A program made the translations under genes and the position numbers. Shown here one piece after another: positions 1 through 4,648 of a stretch of 5,756 nucleotides of DNA. Source of the DNA: Acidobacteriota bacterium (GTDB taxonomy: Bacteria; Acidobacteriota; Blastocatellia; Pyrinomonadales; Pyrinomonadaceae); the NCBI GenBank assembly GCA_023391155.1, contig JAEWBM010000044.1, positions 1 through 5,756 of the forward strand. Direction: 5' to 3'. Positions within the stretch are counted from its first letter, which is position 1, and the number at the start of each line of letters is the position of its first letter. A model generated the notes under the pieces. That model had not been told where the DNA came from, ran no database searches, and saw nothing but the letters and a program-made list of their open reading frames with translations.

Positions 1-1067
1 CCCGCAGCACCCTGTGGGTGCCCGATCTGCGATTTCGTCGCCGACATCGGAATATCGTATGCCCGCGAGCCGAAAGCAAGCTTGATCGCCTTGGTCTCGA
101 TCCGGTCATTCAACATCGTTGAGGTGCCGTGAAGATTCACGTGTCCCACATCCTCTGCCTTAAGGCCCGCGTCCGCGACCGCAAGCGACATCGCACGTGC
201 CGGCTCCACCCCATTCTCTTCCAGCCTCACACGATGATATGCATCGCACGTCGCCCCATATCCCGCGACCTCCGCGTAAATATGAGCTCCGCGGTCCAGC
301 GCCGCCTGATATTGCTCCAATACGAACATCCACGAACCCTCACCGATAACGATCCCCGACCTGTCCCTCGAAAACGGCCGGCTAGCCCTCTCCGGTTCGT
401 CGTTCCACTTGTCGGTAACGACGGTCATAACCTCAAAACCCCGGAGTATTCCCGGAGCGATCGGCGAATCGACACCTCCCGCGATCATTTTTTCCTGTCG
501 TCCTAGAGCTATATGTTGCGCCGCGTAGAAGATCGCATCTGTCGACGAAGTGCATCCTGTCGAGATCACATGCGAAAGCCCGTGAAGCCCGAACGCCATC
601 GAGAGTTCAGATGAGAGCCCCCCGTGAGTTGAAGATGGGATGGTGTAGATACTGCCTTTTCGTTCGTTGCCCGAGAACCAGAATCCGAATTGTTTTTCGG
701 TGAAGGCCAACCCTCCGCCGCCCGTCCCGATAGAAACCCCGAACGACCGGCGTTCCTCCGGATCTAGCCCGCCCACTTCGATCCCGGAATCCGCGACCGC
801 CTCGCGTGCAGCCGCGAGGGCTAGCGGCACCGTCCTGGGCACATGCCGGCGGTCCTGGGATTCGATCTCGGCTTCCCAATCGAACTCCGGTATCTCCGCA
901 GCGATCTTTACTTTGAAATTCCCGGCGTCGAAACTTTCGATTTTTCTAACGCCTGATCGGCCCGCGGCGAGAGCCGACCAATAGTGCTCCTTTCCAATGC
1001 CGATGGGGGTGACGCAGCCGAAACCCGTAATGACGGCACGACGAGGCGCCTTAAATCCGTGGAGCAT
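1..1067 (-). CDS. Beta-ketoacyl-ACP synthase (KAS II / KS-alpha-like ketosynthase), 3' end cut by window edge
   Basis: This encodes a thiolase-fold condensing enzyme that would join an acyl group held on its cysteine to a malonyl-ACP-derived unit in fatty-acid or polyketide synthesis, in the cytoplasm. The frame is open for 355 codons from ATG 1067 to the edge; the family usually has about 410 residues, so roughly 55 are missing. Landmarks, by residue: RRAVITGFGCVTPIG near the N-terminus, nucleophile Cys172 in STGCTSSTDAI, DSPIAP at 200-205, GEG at 242-244, His313 in NLHGTST, Lys345, and His350 in GHPQGAAG. The Cys-His-His triad and the lysine are therefore present. The start fits the family's usual N-terminus, and an in-frame TAG lies upstream with no other start codon between. 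No clear Shine-Dalgarno is visible. The stop of the SH3-like gene lies 48 bases upstream, so co-transcription is possible. The TGCTSS elbow and DSPI segment resemble type II polyketide KS-alpha more than FabF (from memory of the families). The product is unknown because the downstream genes are not visible. Confidence 0.93.
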   Translation of the reverse strand, partial: MLHGFKAPRRAVITGFGCVTPIGIGKEHYWSALAAGRSGVRKIESFDAGNFKVKIAAEIPEFDWEAEIESQDRRHVPRTVPLALAAAREAVADSGIEVGGLDPEERRSFGVSIGTGGGGLAFTEKQFGFWFSGNERKGSIYTIPSSTHGGLSSELSMAFGLHGLSHVISTGCTSSTDAIFYAAQHIALGRQEKMIAGGVDSPIAPGILRGFEVMTVVTDKWNDEPERASRPFSRDRSGIVIGEGSWMFVLEQYQAALDRGAHIYAEVAGYGATCDAYHRVRLEENGVEPARAMSLAVADAGLKAEDVGHVNLHGTSTMLNDRIETKAIKLAFGSRAYDIPMSATKSQIGHPQGAA

Positions 1068-1115
1068 ATTATCGAATTGGAGAATAGCACACCGGACGGT
1101 GCTCGAATAAGCTGG

Positions 1116-1787
1116 CTAGAAATCCAGGAAAGCGTCAAACGCCCAGCCGGCATTCTCACCCCACATCAGCAGGCACCATCGGCCCCGGTTCCCGCCTATC
1201 GTATGATAAGTCTGGTCGCAGATGATCACCTGCACTTTTGTCCCGTGGGGGATCGCCGCGATGCGGTCGCCGATCTCGGTGCTCGGTACCGACCGCAGCG
1301 CCAAAAAACCGTCGTTGGGTGAATTGACCGTCGCTTCGATCGGGAACCCGGCTGCCTCTTTCAGATCATCCGGAAACGGATCGCCGGTGATCGGCGGCTC
1401 TTCCATTTCAGCAAGCTTCTGCTCGAGCTTTTCAAGTTCCGTCTTGATCCGTTCCTCATCGGTCTGCGGTCGGGTTGGTGCCGCGGAAGGCGTGGGAGTA
1501 GCGAACGTGATCTCGCCATCTTGTTCGGCACTCCCGATATACGCCAAGATACCGATGAAGATGACGCCGGCGACAAACATCAGGCCGATGATCGCAGCTC
1601 CGAGAGCGACAAATATCCATGCCTTTGATGGTGAACGCTTTTGCGAATCGTCAGGAACGATCCGGGTCTCAGCCGACGGAATATCCACCCGCAATTGTGC
1701 ACCGTCCCGCACGAGTTCCGTCCCATCCGCAAGGCAGAACCTCAGCGATTCGTCCGTATATGTTGTCCCGCATTGCGGACACCTCAT
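1116..1787 (-). CDS. Zinc-ribbon / single-TM / SH3-like domain protein (223 aa), function unknown
   Basis: This is a three-part protein with no function I can name. Residues 1-25 form a short zinc-ribbon-like head (CPQC at 3-6, FCLADG at 17-22). It shows only three cysteines (3, 6, 18), so a fourth ligand is missing or non-cysteine. After a polar linker comes one strong membrane segment at about 56-84, preceded by the basic RSPSK, which predicts N-inside, C-outside. Residues 97-109 are Pro/Ala/Thr-rich. A charged helical stretch at about 109-130 could be a short coiled coil. Residues 150-223 look like a bacterial SH3-type domain (LALRSVPS, a turn with HGTKVQVI, then GRWCLL and GWAFDAFL). Cys190 and Cys205 lie in this domain and could pair outside the membrane. 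The start is 4 bases past the DsbA-like stop with only a weak AAGAGA upstream, suggesting translational coupling. The FCLxDG ribbon style is familiar from Acidobacteriota, by recall only. Confidence 0.85.
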   Translation of the reverse strand: MRCPQCGTTYTDESLRFCLADGTELVRDGAQLRVDIPSAETRIVPDDSQKRSPSKAWIFVALGAAIIGLMFVAGVIFIGILAYIGSAEQDGEITFATPTPSAAPTRPQTDEERIKTELEKLEQKLAEMEEPPITGDPFPDDLKEAAGFPIEATVNSPNDGFLALRSVPSTEIGDRIAAIPHGTKVQVIICDQTYHTIGGNRGRWCLLMWGENAGWAFDAFLDF

Positions 1788-1791
1788 CGCT

Positions 1792-2469
1792 CTATCTCTT
1801 TAATTCGGCTGCGATCATTGAACGAAGATCGTTGGCATTCAGGCGAAACAGCTCTTTGCCGTTCACAAAGATCGTCGGCGTCCGGCGAACACCAAGGCTC
1901 CGGCCGTCCGCAAAATCTCGCTCGATCTTCTCGAGATGTTCTTTCTTGCCCGCCGACGCACGCAGTTGTTCCACATTCATCCCCAACTCGCCGCCCCACT
2001 GTTCGAAAAGTACCTTAGGGTCCGGCCGGTTGACCGGCTGCGGAGCTCCATGTATCTCGCCCCATTGACTCTGTCCGGCGAGCATCTTATCCATATATTC
2101 CCAATATTTCCCTTGTTCGGCAGATGCTTCGAGGTAGGATGCGGCAAGCCTGGCATTGCCGTGGAACGGCATATAACGCACAACGAACCTGACCTGGCCG
2201 TCAAATTCCTTTAGTATCCCTTTCACCGTCGGGTTAAAGGCCGCACAGGCCTCGCATTCCGGGTCGAGAAATTCGACCACGGTGACCTTCGCATCCGCGG
2301 GGCCAAGGGTCGGGCTGTCGCGGCGCACCATCGCCTCCGAGACCGCGGGTGCTCCGGGTCCCGGTTGAACGGCCGGGGCCGCCGATTGCCGGTACATCAT
2401 CGTCCCGATAACTCCCACAACGACGATGACCAGGCCTATGCCTATCAGGGTTCTTACTTCTTTTTTCAT
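1792..2469 (-). CDS. DsbA/BdbD-family thiol:disulfide oxidoreductase, membrane-anchored (225 aa)
   Basis: This is a thioredoxin-fold protein that would insert disulfides into exported proteins on the outer face of the cytoplasmic membrane. Residues 1-30 hold a basic start (MKKEVR) and a hydrophobic segment at about 8-25, which reads as an uncleaved signal anchor because no lipobox or obvious cleavage site follows. A Pro/Ala-rich linker (31-45) leads to the catalytic domain. VTVVEFLDPECEAC places the CxxC at Cys72-Glu-Ala-Cys75 on the first active-site helix. The helical insert typical of DsbA lies at about 105-185, and RRTPTIFVNG places the cis-proline at Pro198. This matches Thioredoxin_4/DsbA-like proteins of the BdbD type. 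The ATG overlaps the TGA of the upstream BdbC-like gene (ATGA), so the two are translated together and are an obvious redox pair. A DsbG/DsbC-like isomerase role is possible but less likely beside a DsbB-type partner. Confidence 0.93.
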   Translation of the reverse strand: MKKEVRTLIGIGLVIVVVGVIGTMMYRQSAAPAVQPGPGAPAVSEAMVRRDSPTLGPADAKVTVVEFLDPECEACAAFNPTVKGILKEFDGQVRFVVRYMPFHGNARLAASYLEASAEQGKYWEYMDKMLAGQSQWGEIHGAPQPVNRPDPKVLFEQWGGELGMNVEQLRASAGKKEHLEKIERDFADGRSLGVRRTPTIFVNGKELFRLNANDLRSMIAAELKR

Positions 2470-2915
2470 AGATCTTTTTCCGGCCGATAGAGTGCCATGA
2501 TCAATGCCAGGCTCGCAAAACCGGCCAGCGACATTAACGGGATCGTTATAAAACCGAATAGCTCCAGTTGTCTCGCGTTACACGGAACGCCTTCGCTGCA
2601 CGGCGTTATCCCTTCGGAAATGAAATCGTAATAAAGCAGGTTATGGTAGGCCGCTATCAAAAGCCCAACTATCACCAGCGGCCACGCATATTTCTTCCAG
2701 CCCGCATCGCCGGACGCGATCCCGACGGCGATCACGGCGACCAGCGGATAAAGGAAAATGCGTTGATACCAGCAAAGGTCGCACGGCGGAAAATCCATCA
2801 CCTCGCTAAAGAACAGGCTCCCTGCCGTGCCCGCTAGCGTGATGATCCATGCAATATACGGAAGGATGCTGTTGAATGCGTTTCCGCTTTGCGGAACGTT
2901 CTCAGTGGGCTCCAT
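2466..2915 (-). CDS. DsbB/BdbC-family disulfide bond formation membrane protein (149 aa)
   Basis: This is a four-helix inner-membrane protein that reoxidises its DsbA-like partner and passes electrons to quinone. Hydrophobic segments lie at about 17-38, 52-68, 76-96 and 118-142. The first outside loop carries PPCDLCWYQRI (Cys45-x-x-Cys48), the DsbB/BdbC hallmark, and the second carries Cys106 and Cys112 (TPCSEGVPC), completing the four essential cysteines. The arginine after WYQ, conserved near the quinone site in the family, is present. The length of 149 residues is normal for BdbC and a little shorter than E. coli DsbB. ATG 2915 gives a short hydrophilic N-terminus before helix 1. No Shine-Dalgarno is visible, and a -10-like element ends 7 bases upstream, so the message may be leaderless. 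It is the first gene of the dsb operon and overlaps the DsbA-like gene by 4 bases. Confidence 0.93.
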   Translation of the reverse strand: MEPTENVPQSGNAFNSILPYIAWIITLAGTAGSLFFSEVMDFPPCDLCWYQRIFLYPLVAVIAVGIASGDAGWKKYAWPLVIVGLLIAAYHNLLYYDFISEGITPCSEGVPCNARQLELFGFITIPLMSLAGFASLALIMALYRPEKDL

Positions 2916-2922
2916 ATTTGAG

Positions 2923-2951
2923 ATTAAATCACGACAGCGCGATTTTTTTAA
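2923..2951 (-). promoter_or_regulatory. Candidate promoter for the dsb operon
   Basis: On the minus strand, a TTAAAA -35-like hexamer (2951-2946, 4 of 6 matches to TTGACA) is followed by a 17-base spacer. A TTTAAT -10 hexamer (2928-2923, 5 of 6 to TATAAT) comes next, with an extended TGn just before it. Only 7 bases separate the -10 from ATG 2915, so transcription would start at or next to the initiation codon. It sits between the dnaN terminator and the first dsb gene, where a promoter is expected. Confidence 0.45.
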
Positions 2952-2964
2952 ACCTCGTGAATTG

Positions 2965-2990
2965 AAAAAGCGGGCCCCGACAGGACCCGC
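2965..2990 (-). terminator. Rho-independent terminator after dnaN
   Basis: On the minus strand a GC-rich 8-bp stem (GCGGGTCC with GGGCCCGC, one T-G pair) closes a 5-base loop and is followed directly by TTTTT. It begins 29 bases past the dnaN stop codon. It should end dnaN transcription and separate it from the dsb operon, whose candidate promoter starts 13 bases beyond the T-tract. Confidence 0.85.
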
Positions 2991-3019
2991 AGCTTAGGAG
3001 CAAACTCTTGTTTCGTGCC

Positions 3020-4219
3020 TCATATCCTCAGCGGCATTACGATATATTTATAGTCATAAGCTGAGTCGCCCGCGATCCGCATCTGTGTCGCAGCATTAGA
3101 ATCCTTGAATTCGAACGAAACCCGCGTCGACCCTTTCGTATCGCGTGCCGGGGCCGCAGCGGCACTCGATCCGTCTGATGCCGCTTCAGCCTCGTCTGTC
3201 TCGCTGCCGGTCGCCTCTAGTGCTCCAACGTTGTTTAGAAACTCTTGCAGATACTGGTGATTGAACCCGAGCGTTACTTCTTCACCGCTGTATTCCGCCG
3301 GAACCACCTCGGCCCCCTCACCTTCTTCGCTGGACTGAGCGGTTATCTCGACCTCGCCTTCGCGTACGGTAACCCGGATCGATCTGTTCCTTTCATCTGC
3401 CATCAGGGCTACGCGTCTCACCGCGGACCGCATCTCGCCCAGATCAAAAACGACCGTCTTGTCGTTATCCTTCGGCATCACCATCTCATAATTCGGGAAA
3501 TTGCCGGAAAGCTTTCGGGTGATCAACAGTCGCCCTTCGGTCTCAAAATAAATATGGTTCTGGTCCTCGCCAAACTGAATGTCGCCGCCCGTGTCGCGAG
3601 AGATCTTTACGAGCTCAAGCAGTGCCTTTTTCGGGATCAAGGCATCCATCGACGTATCACCTGTGTCGCCGACCTCTTTTTCGATAAATGCCAGTCTGTG
3701 CCCGTCCGTCGTCACCATTCGTGCAGTGCTGCCCGACAGCATAAACTTAGCACCCGAAAGCGTAAAACGGCTCTGCTCGTTCGTGATCGCAAATGCCGTG
3801 CTCTGGATGAAATAATTGAGAACCTCAGCCGGCAGCGTCATAGGAGCGGATTTGAACATCGGGATCTCGGGATACTGTTCACGGCTCACACCCGCCAGGC
3901 GAAAGTTCGCTCGGCCGGCCTTCATCTTCACCCAGTCGTTGTCGTCCTTTTTGAAATGGACGTCACCGCCGTCCAGCGTTCTGACGATATCAAAAAGCTT
4001 CCGGGCCTGAACACAGATCGAACCGGGCGTCTTGATCTCGGCCTCGGCATCGCACCTGATCGTTACGTCGAGGTCGGTTCCGACTATGCGGATCGACCCC
4101 TCGCCCAGCGATTCGATGAGGATATTTGAAAGTACCGGTATTGTCGATTTACGCTCGACGACGCCCTGGATATATCCCAGTTCCTCTTTCAGGACGTTCT
4201 GCTTGATGGTGAATTCCAT
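3020..4219 (-). CDS. dnaN: DNA polymerase III subunit beta (sliding clamp), 399 aa
   Basis: This is the ring-shaped processivity clamp that holds DNA polymerase III and other DNA-handling proteins on DNA. The three clamp domains are visible: I at about 1-120 (MEFTIKQNVL start, VERKSTIPVLSNILIE, the GTDLDV turn), II at about 129-250 (MVTTDGHRLAF at 168-178, LLITRKLSGNFPNYE) and III at about 251-399, ending in KYIVMPLRI. ATG 4219 was chosen because MEFTIKQN matches the family start and AGGAG lies 10 bases upstream. A longer in-frame ATG at 4276 overlaps the -10 element. At 399 residues it is longer than the usual 365-380. The excess is mostly a low-complexity acidic and Ala/Ser/Thr-rich stretch at about 337-365, before the last strands of domain III. 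It lies directly after the origin region, in the dnaA-oriC-dnaN order, and is closed by its own terminator. Confidence 0.98.
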   Translation of the reverse strand: MEFTIKQNVLKEELGYIQGVVERKSTIPVLSNILIESLGEGSIRIVGTDLDVTIRCDAEAEIKTPGSICVQARKLFDIVRTLDGGDVHFKKDDNDWVKMKAGRANFRLAGVSREQYPEIPMFKSAPMTLPAEVLNYFIQSTAFAITNEQSRFTLSGAKFMLSGSTARMVTTDGHRLAFIEKEVGDTGDTSMDALIPKKALLELVKISRDTGGDIQFGEDQNHIYFETEGRLLITRKLSGNFPNYEMVMPKDNDKTVVFDLGEMRSAVRRVALMADERNRSIRVTVREGEVEITAQSSEEGEGAEVVPAEYSGEEVTLGFNHQYLQEFLNNVGALEATGSETDEAEAASDGSSAAAAPARDTKGSTRVSFEFKDSNAATQMRIAGDSAYDYKYIVMPLRI

Positions 4220-4229
4220 GATCGTATTG

Positions 4230-4234
4230 CTCCT
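4230..4234 (-). promoter_or_regulatory. Shine-Dalgarno of dnaN
   Basis: AGGAG on the minus strand lies 10 bases before ATG 4219. It is the only clear Shine-Dalgarno beside a start codon in this window and decides the dnaN start against the upstream in-frame ATG at 4276. Confidence 0.75.
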
Positions 4235-4262
4235 AGATTTAATGCTGTGTGAGATTCCCGAT

Positions 4263-4283
4263 GGGTATTTCCCCATTATACCC
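4263..4283 (-). promoter_or_regulatory. dnaN promoter -10 element within an inverted repeat
   Basis: A consensus TATAAT lies on the minus strand at 4280-4275, predicting a transcript start near 4268 and a leader of about 50 bases before dnaN. No good -35 is found at 16-18 bases, so an activator or another sigma preference may matter. The -10 sits inside an inverted repeat, GGGTAT at 4263-4268 and ATACCC at 4278-4283 with 9 bases between, which would cover the -10 and start site. It could be an operator or a leader hairpin; which one is not decidable from sequence. Confidence 0.55.
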
Positions 4284-4317
4284 GAGTCCTCTGATTTCGC
4301 CTTATCTCGGCGGCCGC

Positions 4318-4370
4318 CTTTTCTGCTTTTAATTCAAAAGATCCAGGATATATTTCTAGTACCAGTAATA
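4318..4370. other. Candidate DNA unwinding element (AT-rich)
   Basis: This AT-rich run lies between the DnaA-box cluster and dnaN. It includes CTTTT AATTC AAAAG (4326-4340, a small inverted repeat) and GGATATATTTCTAG (4347-4360). It is more AT-rich than the flanking sequence and sits where the B. subtilis unwinding element lies relative to dnaN. No classical 13-mer repeats are visible. Confidence 0.45.
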
Positions 4371-4406
4371 GGGCCTGTTGATATGTGCAAAACCGGTGCC
4401 CCGGCC

Positions 4407-4434
4407 TGATTATTACAGCTCGATTCCATCCACA
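4407..4434 (-). other. Candidate DnaA box plus DnaA-trio module
   Basis: Reading the minus strand, a weak DnaA box TGTGGATGG (4434-4426) is followed by 10 bases and then TAATAATCA (4415-4407). TAA-TAA fits the published DnaA-trio pattern, in which 5'-TAG/TAA-3' triplets lead from the last box into the unwinding element. Only two clean triplets are present and the GC-rich spacer is weak, so this is tentative. Confidence 0.35.
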
Positions 4435-4440
4435 GGCTCG

Positions 4441-4460
4441 TGTGGAAAAGTTGTGGAAAA
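4441..4460 (-). other. Tandem pair of DnaA boxes (TGTGGAAAA x2)
   Basis: Two identical 9-mers at 4441-4449 and 4452-4460 lie 11 bases apart, close to one helical turn, in the same orientation. Each differs from TGTGGATAA by one base. The spacing would put two DnaA molecules on the same face of the helix, favouring cooperative binding. They are the good boxes nearest the AT-rich side. Confidence 0.7.
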
Positions 4461-4496
4461 AGCTTGCAGTGTGCGGAAAACTTCTCCCGTCTCCGC

Positions 4497-4515
4497 TTTT
4501 CCACTGCTTTCCACA
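4497..4515 (+). other. Pair of weak DnaA boxes in opposite orientation
   Basis: TTTTCCACT (4497-4505) and CTTTCCACA (4507-4515) read as DnaA boxes on the other strand, each with two mismatches to TTATCCACA, spaced 10 bases apart. They face the tandem TGTGGAAAA pair, giving the origin an inverted arrangement. Alone they would be unconvincing; the spacing and neighbourhood support them. Confidence 0.5.
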
Positions 4516-4542
4516 CCCTCCTCGTTCGCCGAGCTGAGGAAA

Positions 4543-4551
4543 TGTGGATAA
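4543..4551 (-). other. Consensus DnaA box (TGTGGATAA)
   Basis: This is a perfect match to the DnaA box, the reverse complement of TTATCCACA, 92 bases past the dnaA stop codon. It is the only perfect box in the region and probably the strongest DnaA site. Confidence 0.85.
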
Positions 4552-4606
4552 CTTTTCTCAACTGCTGCAAATAAAAGAGATAAGGGGGCAACATCGCGGA
4601 ACCGCA

Positions 4607-4615
4607 TGTGAATAA
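4607..4615 (-). other. DnaA box, one mismatch (TGTGAATAA)
   Basis: This box has one mismatch (G to A at position 5) to TGTGGATAA, in the same orientation as the consensus box and 64 bases from it. It lies closest to the dnaA stop codon and probably marks the dnaA-side edge of the origin cluster. Confidence 0.6.
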
Positions 4616-4648
4616 CTCGATCTTCCATCATTAGCTTCATCTCCGTAA

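Larger units (their letters stand above)
4318..4648. other. oriC: Chromosomal replication origin (oriC), predicted
   Basis: This non-coding stretch between dnaA and dnaN holds a dense set of DnaA-box-like 9-mers in both orientations. On the dnaN side (about 4318-4370) lies an AT-rich stretch that could be the unwinding element. By position (plus-strand reading): CCATCCACA 4426-4434, TGTGGAAAA 4441-4449, TGTGGAAAA 4452-4460, TGCGGAAAA 4472-4480, TTTTCCACT 4497-4505, CTTTCCACA 4507-4515, TGTGGATAA 4543-4551, TGTGAATAA 4607-4615. Eight sites fall in 190 bases. Location between dnaA and dnaN, box density and an adjacent AT-rich flank are the classic marks of a bacterial oriC. DnaA from the neighbouring gene would bind here and open the duplex. 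Origin function itself, and the exact borders, are inferred. Confidence 0.88.

Noticed and set aside
129..506. Plus-strand open frame of 125 codons at the left end
   Set aside because: It lies opposite the ketosynthase, whose minus-strand frame carries the catalytic Cys, both His and family motifs along its length.
607..879. Minus-strand 90-codon frame inside the ketosynthase
   Set aside because: It is a different frame of the same strand with Arg/Gly-rich low-complexity translation; the ketosynthase frame is uninterrupted, so no frameshift is needed.
1222..1803. Plus-strand open frame of 193 codons opposite the SH3-like gene
   Set aside because: It is serine-rich mirror translation without domains; the minus-strand frame has a zinc ribbon, a membrane segment and an SH3-like domain in sensible order.
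3245..4129. Plus-strand open frame of 294 codons opposite dnaN
   Set aside because: It is fully antisense to a strongly conserved gene, its translation shows no recognisable domain, and long mirror frames are common opposite GC-biased codons.
4220..4276. Longer dnaN start at ATG 4276
   Set aside because: It adds 19 residues not typical of the family, overlaps the TATAAT element, and has no Shine-Dalgarno; ATG 4219 has AGGAG and the conserved MEFTIKQN start.
4601..4648. Possible terminator after dnaA (GCGG/CCGC near 4596-4605)
   Set aside because: The arms are only 4 bp with a 2-base loop and no T-tract follows; it is too weak to call.
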